Source: Planococcus citri (lineage: Eukaryota > Arthropoda > Insecta > Hemiptera > Pseudococcidae). Taken from it: a stretch of DNA of 64,000 nucleotides. Positions within the stretch are counted from its first letter, which is position 1. Every line of letters begins with the position of its first letter. The position numbers were made by a program, and so were the translations under genes. The stretch spans positions 33,160,580 to 33,224,579 of the forward strand of contig NC_088678.1 in NCBI RefSeq assembly GCF_950023065.1, written 5' to 3'. The notes under the pieces are model-generated. The model saw only the letters and a list, made by a program, of their open reading frames with translations, ran no database searches and was not told the DNA's origin. This document shows, piece after piece, positions 23,667-33,646 of the stretch.

Positions 23667-25249
23667 ATTAAATTTTGAATTTAACTAAACAGTTCTAGAA
23701 TAAGATCTAAAAAATCTGTAATTATAAAAATCTAAAAATACACGAAACGATAAATCTAAATTATAATTTTAAACAACTTGAAGATTTGAGACCTCCGAGC
23801 CATCTTAACCGTAAAAATTTTGAATTACGGTCCTATATACCTTCGATTTTTGGACTTACGCATCTTCGTTATTCTTCTCTTTACAATTATCATGCGTATA
23901 CCGTAACCACTTCGAAATTCTGGCAGGTATGTCCGCCGCTTCGTTTTTACCATGTTTTTCACTCAAAACTTCTGCAAAAAACAAATGAAAATGAAGAATT
24001 ATTTACCTGTCATGTAAATTTAATATTGTTCAGGTGTACTCACTTTCAATAACTTTGTAAATACTGGATTTACAAAATGTTAATTTGTTGTTTTGACCGG
24101 TAAAGTTTATTTTGTTGCGAACGATGCCTGGGGTCAGGACCGCCTTCATTATGACTGGTACTGTTTCCTTCAGGCTTTTCCCTCCGAAATCCGTCAGATA
24201 AGTTTTCTAAAAAAAAAAAAAAAATTATAACACACATATTTTATAAACGTAATTTTCTGCCCAGGAAAAAACGAAGAAACAGATTAATTTGAGATTTAAA
24301 AAACCCTTTCACTCGATGAAATGAACTCATCAAAAAAAAATAATTAAAATTTGAAAAGATTCACAAAATAAACTAGTTTTTATTTTTTTGTTGCGAGTGT
24401 AATTTCTATCAACTTTTTCATAAAATACGTCAGAAAGAGGCCAAAATAAGGCAACTGAATAAAGGAGTCCCGATAAGGCCACTTTTTGGGCCCTGCACAG
24501 TTACCTTATCGACTCGATCACTCATAAAATGTTGTAAAAAATGTCCCAAATACGAATCCCCATTTTTGGGCTCCAGGGGGGTTCCCAAAGTTGTGAATAA
24601 AAAAAGAATTTTAGGAACCACTGAGTATCATTTTCAAAAACTTTTTCAGCGTAAAATATCTGTTTGAACCCAATAAACGTTATGCGAGGTGATTTTTCTA
24701 TTCTCAACCCTCGAGGGCAGCAATTGGGGGGTTTTGATTTTTGGAAAATTTTGGAACCACCATTTTGGACCTACCCCTCTAAGCCCCGCTAAAAAGCTGC
24801 TTACAGTTTATTAGTATCTGAAAGACCTCCATCATACCAAATTTTGAGCTCAATAAAATTTTGCGCTGGTACTCAAAAATCCAATTTTCTGATTTTTCGT
24901 AATTTCGATGTTTTGGGAATCCCTGGAAAATTAGAAACCTGTAATTTGCGCCAAACGTAACGTTTTGAAGTATATATTCAATAATCTAGATGAAAAAGAT
25001 GAATAAAACTCCCTGTATATTCGTAATTTTGAACCCTTTTCAACTTTTTCAACAGACACGCAAAAATAGGGGTTAAATGGGTCAACTTCACCAATCAAAA
25101 GTTTTTTTCATGTTTTAAATAAAAAAATCATATTTTTTTGCAAACTTGAAATTATTTTAAATCGACTTTACGACATAGTGTCATCGCAATTTTTTAATAT
25201 GTTGTTCAGCTAGCATGAAAATGTTGTCCATAATATATTTTTTTCAGAG
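23667..25249. other. AT-rich intergenic sequence, no gene seen
   Basis: No supported gene. A moderately GC-richer stretch at about 24440-24900 (GGGCCCTGCACAG, CCCCATTTTTGGG, GGACCTACCCCTCTAAGCCC) looks like decayed repeat. The opposing short frames at 24430-24707 are consistent with that. Confidence 0.4.
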
Positions 25250-26880
25250 TTTTTGAGAGTCGGAACGATATAAAAACTACATTTTGAAACTTTTTGAGCT
25301 AATTTTTGTACGAAAAAAAGTGACAACACAGATTTTTATGATACTATCAAAAAACTTTTCAAACCCCCTAACTATAGGAAAAACTTCCATTTTGGTAGCT
25401 GAAAAAGTAACCAGAAAAAAAACATCAAAATTCAAAAAAAAATCCTCAATTTCGCGAATAAAATACATCAAAACCTGGAAAAAATTGACACAAGTTTCAA
25501 TAAAAAAAAAAAAAAAAAAAAAAAATGCAAACCAAAATTATTGAAATTGAGAGAAAACTAAAACGCGAAAAAAAAACAAGAAAGCTCCCCAAAAAATTCG
25601 AAATAAAAACATCAAGTCTTGAAATCCAAACCAAAACAAAACTCAAAAAAAAAAACTGTAAAAAAATTTCACAAAAATGTATGTAAGCTGAAGAAAATTA
25701 CTGAAATTTGGCGCAAAATTAGGAGGAAATTTCATAAAAGTCACGAAAATTCAAGAAAAAAGGTTTCGCCGAAATTAAGAACAAAAATTTAGTCAGAAAA
25801 ACGAACCCATAAAATTCAAAATAAAATTATGGAAGGGATGAAAATGGAAAACTTTCGAAAATTCAGTTCAGGAAAAATCAATGAGAAATCAGGACATGGA
25901 ACTCGCGAAAATTAAATTAAAAGTATGAATATCTACAGAAAAAACCACAAACATTTTGAGAAAAATCATCAAAAAATTTCGAGTAAAACTCAAGACGACT
26001 CAAAAGAAAAAAATAATTCGTACTTGAAAAAAAAAATTGTTCAGAGAGAGAGAGGAAATCCTGAGGACCTTTCTCATAACTGAGAGGGAAAGAGAAAGAA
26101 GACAGGGATCGACGAATAAAAGATATCAAGACTCCGAAAAAAAATCCACCACAAAAGATGAAAATGAAAAAACAAACTCATCAAATCATGAAGAAGCTTC
26201 CCTCCCTCCCTAAAAAAATTATCAAAATTCAAAGGAAATCATAACTTTTGGAAGAAAAAAATTCACAATTCCACAAGCTAGTTTTTTTAAAGCACTATGA
26301 CCAGATAAAAAACTGCTAAGAAAACAGTCCAAATTAAGGCAAAAAAATAACCGTAATTTAAAGCAAAAATAAAATCGTGAAAATTCGAAGTTAAAAATTC
26401 CATCAAAACTGGAGAAATCTTTGCAAAAATTTGAACACAAAAAAAAATGAAAATTGCGGGAAAATCATTGAAAAACCAAAAAAAAAGAATTCTTAAAAAT
26501 TCAAAAGAAAAAATTGTTATAAAGAAATTACGAGAATTTGAGGTGATAAAATTCAGCAACAATTCAAGCGAAAAAAAAAACATCAAAATTATTCAAAACA
26601 AAATCATTAAAAAAACCGCTACAACTCAAGATGTAAAAATCGATCAAAACAGAACCAAATCCAGTTAAAACTATCGAGAAATTCAAAAATAATGAGCAAT
26701 ACTTTGTTAAAATTAGAAAAACCCCAAACAAATTCTAAAGAAAAACCATCAAATCAGGAAAAATGAAATTCGTAACAATTTTAATTTTTTCTTCTTCAAA
26801 AATTCTAGTTATAATTTTGGGGGGAAAAAGGAAATTTGTAAAAAAAAATAAAAAAACTAGAAAAAAATAACTTTTAGTAA
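25250..26880. repeat. A-rich strand-skewed tract with homopolymers
   Basis: For about 1.6 kb the plus strand is strikingly A-rich, made of short variable phrases such as AAAATTCAA, CATCAAAA and GAAAAAA. An A run of more than 20 lies at 25503-25525. Reading frames on either strand (Lys/Asn-rich plus, Phe-rich minus) are by-products of the composition. I read this as a degenerate simple-sequence region. Confidence 0.6.
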
Positions 26881-27135
26881 CCAACATTTTTAGAAAGTAA
26901 CCAAAAGTTACTAATATGTAGCCTATGTAGTAATTTCAGAGTGTCAGTAAAAATGGATTTTTTATTTTTTTCAAAAAAATTGAAATTTACTGAATTTCTT
27001 GGGAAATTTGTTGTGTCTATTACAAAAAAATAACCATTCACTTCGAAAAGTACAATTTTTGACATTTTTAATGACTGAAAATGAGCGATTTTCAAAAAAA
27101 TAAAATAAAATTAACGAAATATAAAATTTCTTCGA

Positions 27136-27215
27136 GGCATTCGGGTAAATTCAATCGGTAGAACACCGGCATTTGATGTACTTTGGATGCGGGATCAAGT
27201 CCCATTCACGTCCGA
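27136..27215 (+). mobile_element. Decayed tRNA-derived SINE head
   Basis: The sequence reads like the 5' half of a tRNA-derived SINE: an A-box-like TCAATCGGTAGAACACCGGC (about 27150-27169) followed by a B-box-like GGATCAAGTCC (27192-27202). Both differ from the consensus polymerase III boxes (TRGYNNARNGG and GGTTCGANTCC) by a few bases. It does not fold as a full tRNA, so it is not a functional tRNA gene. No body or tail was defined. It lies just beyond the truncated 3' side of the DUF4806-like gene. Confidence 0.5.
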
Positions 27216-27315
27216 GCAATAATAGAAAAAATGTTGGTCATTGAGAACTTCACTAATTCGAATTTCATTTATACACAATTCCTATGTGAGCCTTTATGCA
27301 GCATAAATTCAAAAT

Positions 27316-28613
27316 TTATAAATATTCTAACTAAACAAAAAAAAAAGTACTCGAGTAAAAATTCAGTAGGTATCTTAGTATGAATTACCATCGATTCGAA
27401 ATAATCGACATCCTTCAGTTTTTCTTCCATTTGCATAAAATCATCCATGCATTCAAGTGGAAAGCTATCGAAGTCCATATGTCTTTTAGAAGAACGGGCC
27501 AAATCGATGACGAGGTTTTTAATTTCTTTTATATCATCTTGTTGACTTCTATTAGATTTCTCAATTAAGAAAAGCCGATTTTTGATATCGATGATATCTT
27601 CTTCTAAACAGAGGGAAAGCGAAATTCATATTATTAAAAAATAAAACTTCGAATACAGGTACGATGTATAGGTACGTGAAGTTTCTGGATTTTAAAACTC
27701 ACCCAAGTATTTCATTCGTTTTGGTTTCACCACAAATCGTTTCACGCGTTTTCTTTTATTTTCAGGAGTGGGATGAGTCGTATCATCACTTTTGTCCGTG
27801 TCTGAAACAAAATTACAGATTAAAGTAAAAATTGACATTACTTTTCAAATTTTTTGAATGTTTTCGCGAAAAATATATATGCGGGGACGTTAAGTAGAGT
27901 GCTGGAAAGAACTATACATATAATTTTGCTATTGCACTTTATACATAAATTATACTTTTTCTGTGAGTCATTTTTTTCAATTTAAAAAAAAATTGAACAT
28001 TTTTTAGTGTAGAAATTTTTACATGCTGTTTTTTCTTTGATAGTAAAAATAATTTTTCGCGGCTCCAAATTTTTTTTCACGGATATAGGTAAATGTTTGA
28101 ACTTTAAAATTTGTATTTTTACCTGATGTTATGTCGCTGCTTTCGTCGTCATATTTATCGGATTTTTCGTCATCTTTATGGGATTTTTCCTTATCTTTAT
28201 CGGATTTTTCCTTATCTTTATCGGATTTTTCATGAACTTCGTCCCTACGGGGTGCAATTAATGAAGCCGAACTGGATTGGAGAAGCTGTTCTTCGAGCGG
28301 CTTGCATTTATCATAATCGTCTATTAATTAGACAACAAGATTTAAAATTTCCATCAAAGTATACCTTCTTACCTAAATTTTATACCTGATTTTTCAACTT
28401 ACCCAAGACATGATGAATATTTTCAACCGAATACACAGGCCATTTTGTATTAGGTTCTTTTCCAGATGAAATCCTTTTTACTGTAGCGTGTTTCGGAGGT
28501 GGGTAATAAAACTTCTTTTCACCTTCGATGAACCAACATGTTGGAACCGTACATATCTCCACGATTCCGCTGTCAACGTTTTTTGTTGATACAATTTTAA
28601 ATGATGCCGCCAT
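27316..28613 (-). CDS. DUF4806-type protein, spliced, C-terminally truncated
   Basis: I reconstruct five minus-strand exons with GT/AG junctions in phase: 28613-28403, 28320-28123, 27801-27703, 27603-27389 and 27330-27316. They give about 245 residues. The chosen ATG (28613) gives MAASFKIV; an in-frame ATG at 28643 would add ten residues. The N-terminal part has the usual look of DUF4806 proteins: a short beta-rich start, VPTCWF at 23-28, FYYPPP at 35-40, and a W at 58. Then come four 8-residue acidic/basic repeats (EKSDKDK type) and a basic, probably nuclear-localising stretch (KRKRVKRF). A helical segment with FPLECMDDFMQMEEKLKD matches the start of the DUF4806 domain. The last exon reads LEYL and then TAA, losing most of the domain. 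It sits downstream of the transposase gene on the same strand. DUF4806 function is not established; a DNA-binding accessory role is inference. Confidence 0.7.
28127..28233 (-). repeat. 24-bp coding minisatellite in exon 2
   Basis: Within exon 2 of the DUF4806-type gene, four imperfect 24-bp units (plus-strand form CATCTTTATCGGATTTTTCC with small changes) encode repeats of Glu-Lys-Ser-(Asp/His)-Lys-Asp/Tyr-(Lys/Asp). They keep the frame and yield a highly charged linker between the N-terminal module and the nuclear-localisation-like stretch. Confidence 0.75.
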
Positions 28614-28643
28614 GCTCAAAAAATATGTACCTTCTAAAATCAA

Positions 28644-29263
28644 TCAAAACAAAACAAATAAAAATTAAAAACCCTCGTATTTCTACTTATTGGATTTTTT
28701 CCATGCTCGTAGGTATAATTATTCTGTAACTATCGGTCGTTTCAGAGACGATTAAGAAAGCTAGCTTATGAAGATCAACGTGAAAGTAACTATACTGCTC
28801 AAACGAAGTTGGAGCAAATGTTATTAAAAAAAATATATTATAGCAAAACCAGCAAATTCTTTAAAAAACCTAAGAAATTCATAACTTTTGTACATACTTT
28901 TTGTAAATACCAGATTTTCATACTCAAAATCATTTTTTTTTTTTTGAGAGAGAGAGAGAAAGAGAGAGGCAACTCTAATTATGTATTTAAGGGGTATATT
29001 TTTTCTAAAATCAGTACCTCCCACGTAGACGAAATGTTTTTTCGCGCTAGAAGGATTTGTACAAAATTTTTGACTCGTAAAAATTTTTCACATTGAACTT
29101 GGTACAGTCTTATTTTTAAGAAATATTGATTTCCATTAAAAGAAATTGACAAATTCCTGAATATCAACTTTTGACTTGAAAAAAAAATAACCAACTTTCC
29201 AAAATTACGCTAATGGAATATCAAATTTTTCTGCACAGTGAGATCCGGTGAGAATATAGAAAT
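28644..29263. other. Spacer between the two transposon genes (part 1)
   Basis: AT-rich, with a GA microsatellite at about 28943-28967. It should contain the upstream region of the DUF4806-type gene, but I see no convincing TATA box or initiator. Confidence 0.4.
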
Positions 29264-29831
29264 GGGATGAATTTACTTGAATTTTCAACAAAAAAAAATC
29301 AAAAATGCAAACAGTTTCGAAAAAAAAAATTAAAAATTGAGCATTTTGGGAATTTTTTTTCAAATTTTCAAATCGTCACAATTGGAGAAAGTACTGATTT
29401 CACCATCTCATCGTGAAAGGCTCTTTGAGAAAAAATTTTCTAAAATGAACAATTTCTGATTTTATTTTGAGAATGTTCGTATTTCGGGGAAACCAAACTT
29501 GAAATTTCAAAAATTCCAGGAAAAAAACTTGGAAATGAGTTGACTGATTTAATATACCTACCTACTGAACATTAAGAAATATTGAATTTTTCGTCGCAGA
29601 GATCCAGTGAGACTCATTTCTATTCATTTTTCACGAACTAATTTTTAGAAATTTTTCAAAAATTATGTAGGTAACTAAAATCTAATTGCTCCCTTCAAAC
29701 AAAGTCAAATTTATTCGTAAAAAGTTTTCAAATTTAAGAAAAAAAATTCTTAAAAATGAACATTTTGAAATTTTTTTCAAAAATGTTTGCATTTTAGATT
29801 TTTTTGTTGAAAATTTAAGTAAGTTCATCCC
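29264..29831. repeat. Imperfect inverted repeat between the two transposon genes
   Basis: GGGATGAATTTACTTGAATT at 29264 and the following CAACAAAAAA and AAAATGCAAAC words return inverted at about 29785-29831 (TTTGCATTTTAGA, then GTTGAAAATTTAAGTAAG, then TTCATCCC). The arms are about 80 bp and lie some 400 bp apart. A direct pair of words (AAGAAATATTGA and GATCC.GTGAGA) also recurs inside. It is probably a small non-autonomous insertion in the spacer between the transposase and DUF4806-type genes. Confidence 0.55.
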
Positions 29832-29995
29832 CTTCATACACTACCGTTACTCGATCTATACCTAAACTTGAGACAATTGACGAAATGAAATCGACTGAGT
29901 ACCTATAAAACCACAAATGTTGAATATGAAATTAATAGAAAAATTTTGGTGTTACACATAAAAACTAAACATAAAAACTAAAACTTCGGCATAGT

Positions 29996-32407
29996 TTACT
30001 CCGGGGCTGCAAAACGACAGATATGTGATATCGGAATTGTGGCAAATGTTTCTTCATCATCGGTAAGTGGCATTGCAAAGAGTTTACTTTTTATACAATT
30101 CAATGGGAACAACATCGGTTTCCGTTCGTTGAAGTGCGCCATTTCCACTTTGAAATAATTCTTCAGGAAACGTTCCTTTTTCTCAAATTTACCCAGCACT
30201 AGAAAGACGTCGTTACTTTTTAAGGATTTAATAATTTCTAAAACAACGCAGATATCATCATTCCGGGAAATCACGAACGAATTTCTCATTTCTCGTTTCT
30301 GAAAAATCGGATTTTTTGGTTTTGTCTTAATCGTAAATTCCTTCGTTTTTAATTTTTCGTACAATTCATAATGGCTTAAATCCGAATCACTAATAAATAA
30401 TTTTGCGAATCGATCCACTGAATGCCTTTTGAAAAATTCGATGTCTTCATTTCGAGTTAGATTTACAGCCGCCAACCTTTGATCTTTATACTTTAAAACA
30501 ACTTGCTGCAACGGTAAGTTTCCCTGCTTTACAAATCCTTTTACCTTCTGTAAAAAACTTTCAAACTGAAAACAACAAAAGTTGTCCGCGGGACCGTATC
30601 GTAACACGTCTTCTGGTAAATGCGTTAAAGAATGAAAATTGTGACTGATCAGATCACCACCATAAATTTTTTCAAACTCCTTCAAAAATTTTGAGATCAT
30701 CTTCTGTGCTTCAACTGCATTTGTTTCGACATTTTCACAACCTAACAACAAACGACCTATTTTGTGAAACTTTAAAAAATTTTGATACATCTTCCATCGT
30801 AAGGTATCATGTGGAAAAAATATCTGACTCAAAACAATCGGACCCGTGTAAATTAAAAATTGTCTGAATTCGGTGGCTTTCCAGAACGCGAATTCGTCAA
30901 TGTTTCGACAACGTCTCTGGAATTCGACAGGAGTAAACGGTTTGATTCTCAATAATACGGTATTCGCAGTTTTTATGTCATCGCTCGTCATTTTAACTTT
31001 ACTTGAACCTTTATTTACAGCAGTTTTTGGCAGTCCGTTTACCCAGTAATCTAACACTTTTTTTGTTATTCCCAATGACATCAGATGCATGTAATCGAAG
31101 GGGAATCCGAGTATTACATCAAAATCGATAATATTGGCGATAGGTGAAAGTGTTTCTTCGTTGTTTCTCTTTCTATGATGATCCGGATCCACTACATTTA
31201 AAAAATCGGCAGCTGTTCTATTCACCGGTGTTTCTTCCTTTGGATTTTTTCTAAACGATGTTCGATTTCCAATTCGCTCGCCTCGAATCGAACAACGATG
31301 ACAACTACTGTACCCTGTATGACCTTTAATATCCAGTATAAACGCCTTCGCTGGCGCATCGCAGATAAAATTTTGAACACGTACCTCAAATTTTCTATCA
31401 TCAATAACAATGCCATTATTAATTAATCCATTAACTTCGTCAACAAAGTCGGTGAGAAATTCGTCGCTGGTAACTGATTCCGTACCTTCCCCTTCCCAAT
31501 ACGCTGCCACCATGATCACTTCATTACGCAGATCGCCGTCGACCTGCATCAATATTGGCCACAAACTTTTCTTAGAACTGCCAAACAACGGTAGCCCATC
31601 AACGTTTATTTTTAGCTTGATGATTCCGTCGTTTGGCATTTTGTAACAATTTTTAAAATTTAATAACCCACTCGCGACGCCAAAATAATAATATTGCCCC
31701 CCATTCGAAAAAGTTTCTATCCCGAGTTTAGTTCGTTGGCGTACCATTATTGTTCGGTAAGTAATCGGCATATCTTGAGGTTTAAAAAAATGTAATATGT
31801 CGTCTGTAGCAGATCGTGTCAAGTTGTGTTTCAAAATTATTCGCCGAAACTCGTTTAATCTTTCGTTGTCAGTGGTCATCGGCGTTGAATCAGAGAAACT
31901 ATTGTTACCATCAATCACTGAAGATGTTGCATTGTTATAAATTGGAACCGTATCGGTTTCGTTCTTACTGTTTGACGTAGTGTGAGTACACGTTGTGCTA
32001 ACTGAAGAGATACCCGGAGAGGTTGTTGCATTATTCAAGATTACATTCGTAGTACAAGTTGTGTTCACTGAAGAGATAGTCGGAGAGGTTGTTGCAGTAT
32101 TTAAGATTACAACATCATTCGAAGTATGCGACGTAGTGTGAGTACACGTTGTGCTAACTGAAGAGATACCCGGAGAGGTTGTTGCATTATTCAAGATTAC
32201 ATTCGTAGTACAAGTTGAATTCACTGAAGAGATAGTCGGAGAGGTTGTTGCAGTATTTAAGATTACAACATCATTCGAAGTATGCGTAGAAGTGCCCAAC
32301 AATAGTTTCCTCTCCTTGCGAATTTGTTGAGCACGCCGTTTTGAAACGAAACGACCCTCAAATTTAACTTTCTTTTTACCGGCCGATATCCGGTAATTTT
32401 TCGCCAT
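29996..32407 (-). CDS. CACTA/EnSpm-like DDE transposase, 803 aa, intact
   Basis: A single uninterrupted frame starts at AACTATGGC. The N-terminus is very basic (KKKVK at 11-15, KRRAQQIRKERK at 23-34), consistent with nuclear entry. Residues 42-145 are two copies of a 52-residue Ser/Thr/Asn-rich repeat. From about 185 the protein has the order expected of the CACTA/EnSpm type seen in animals: an NVDGLPLFGSS motif (Asp270), FICDAPAK (Asp350), a C369-x2-C372 pair in SSCHRCSIRG, and FPFDYMHLMSLG (437-446). A DUF4218-like block follows, HSLTHLPEDVLRYGP with FQFESF (Glu616). Asp270, Asp350 and Glu616 are my candidates for the DDE triad, by motif position rather than structure. The length and lack of stops suggest recent activity. 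Such enzymes bind element ends and carry out cut-and-paste transposition. The neighbouring same-strand DUF4806-type gene may be its accessory partner. Confidence 0.85.
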   Translation of the reverse strand: MAKNYRISAGKKKVKFEGRFVSKRRAQQIRKERKLLLGTSTHTSNDVVILNTATTSPTISSVNSTCTTNVILNNATTSPGISSVSTTCTHTTSHTSNDVVILNTATTSPTISSVNTTCTTNVILNNATTSPGISSVSTTCTHTTSNSKNETDTVPIYNNATSSVIDGNNSFSDSTPMTTDNERLNEFRRIILKHNLTRSATDDILHFFKPQDMPITYRTIMVRQRTKLGIETFSNGGQYYYFGVASGLLNFKNCYKMPNDGIIKLKINVDGLPLFGSSKKSLWPILMQVDGDLRNEVIMVAAYWEGEGTESVTSDEFLTDFVDEVNGLINNGIVIDDRKFEVRVQNFICDAPAKAFILDIKGHTGYSSCHRCSIRGERIGNRTSFRKNPKEETPVNRTAADFLNVVDPDHHRKRNNEETLSPIANIIDFDVILGFPFDYMHLMSLGITKKVLDYWVNGLPKTAVNKGSSKVKMTSDDIKTANTVLLRIKPFTPVEFQRRCRNIDEFAFWKATEFRQFLIYTGPIVLSQIFFPHDTLRWKMYQNFLKFHKIGRLLLGCENVETNAVEAQKMISKFLKEFEKIYGGDLISHNFHSLTHLPEDVLRYGPADNFCCFQFESFLQKVKGFVKQGNLPLQQVVLKYKDQRLAAVNLTRNEDIEFFKRHSVDRFAKLFISDSDLSHYELYEKLKTKEFTIKTKPKNPIFQKREMRNSFVISRNDDICVVLEIIKSLKSNDVFLVLGKFEKKERFLKNYFKVEMAHFNERKPMLFPLNCIKSKLFAMPLTDDEETFATIPISHICRFAAPE
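31973..32284 (-). repeat. 156-bp in-frame duplication in the transposase N-terminus
   Basis: Residues 42-93 and 94-145 of the transposase are encoded by two adjacent 156-bp units (32284-32129 and 32128-31973) that are nearly identical in DNA. Each unit is itself a diverged double of about 25 residues (ATTSPTISSVN and ATTSPGISSVS). The repeated segment is a Ser/Thr/Asn-rich linker, probably disordered, so copy number may vary between element copies without loss of activity. Confidence 0.9.
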
Positions 32408-33646
32408 AGTTATATATTGAAAAAAAATGATACCTGTACTTACGTAACAATGTTAATTACGTCTGACCCGATAAAATCTGGAATTCTGGATAATCTGGAA
32501 TCACACATTAAACACCTAAACACCATATGCACAACCGCAAAAATTCACTTCAATTCAATCGAATATATCGATCTAAAATTAAAAAACCATTTTTGTTGGC
32601 TTCCGTACTTCTGCGAAGACAATTTTTTATCATTCACGCTGTAGGTGGCCTTTTCACGCGTTTTGAGTAGCATACAGACAGCCAACGATATGTCACGTTC
32701 GTCACATTTCAATTGATCAACACAATAGCGGTGAGGGCGCTCATTACCATATTTCAATTCAAATTGAAATTTATTTAAATTTCAAAGGATGACTTAATTT
32801 GTAAAGTTATTCAATTTAATTTATTGATTCTTTTTATTTTGTCAGACTAACAGTATCCATACTTTAAAATTTGTAGTATCTGTACTTATGGTCATTGAAT
32901 CAGAGAGTCTTATTATTATGTATTCATTTAGGTACGAGGTATTAAAAAAAAAAGTGTGGTTTGTGTTTTAAGTGCTTTAATATTTATGAATTTTTAAAAA
33001 AATAAAATCCAGAAATTTTTAATATCGATTCTATAATAAGTTAATATTAATTACATGCCATCAACAATGCTTCAAAATTTCGATCAATTTCATATTCATA
33101 AATAATTGTAGCGTTCAAACTAACCTACTCGTACCATGATCATCTTTGGGATTTTTTTCAATAATTTAACGGTAAAAATTGTGAAAAACGTATTTGGATG
33201 AAAAAAAATACGTAATGTGTTGACTACAGTAATTTTTTATCCCTGAACGAGGAGAAAATTGATCCGAGAAATGCGACATACATGCGAGAGAAAAAGCTTT
33301 TGAAAAACTAGAATTCAAAACATAAAACTATAATATTATCAATAGGTCCAAATGAAACGAAAGCAAAAACTTTCGAAAATTTATGATTCAAAAAATGAAA
33401 CTACATCATTTTAGATGCAAAAATTTTATTTTGCTGTGTTCGAAATTTTTAAAAATTCGGTTCGCATTTGAATAGTTTAGAACACGAAATTGGAGGAATT
33501 TTTTGCAAGACTTTTTATGTGCGATTTTCGCATTTAATTCGCCTCTCCCAATTAAATGTAAAATTCAGATTCAGAATTTCACTTCCTTATTCAGTAAGAC
33601 CTAAGAATTTTTAGTGATTGTTTCAAATTAGAGTAAGTAATTTTCT
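32408..33646. other. Upstream side of the transposase gene, boundary not found
   Basis: AT-rich sequence in which I could not find the expected terminal inverted repeat of the transposon. The minus frame at 32545-32757 lies just upstream of the transposase and is somewhat less AT-rich, but its product has no motif. From about 33280 the words AAAGCTTTTGAAAA and CAAAAAATGAAAC foreshadow the tandem array that follows. Confidence 0.4.

Noticed and set aside
25284..26668. Lys-rich plus and Phe-rich minus frames
   Set aside because: They follow from A-rich skewed composition; frames on the two strands overlap and carry no motifs.
32545..32757. 70-codon minus frame just upstream of the transposase
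   Set aside because: No motif, no overlap with the transposase frame and no splice junction joining them; at most 5' untranslated sequence.
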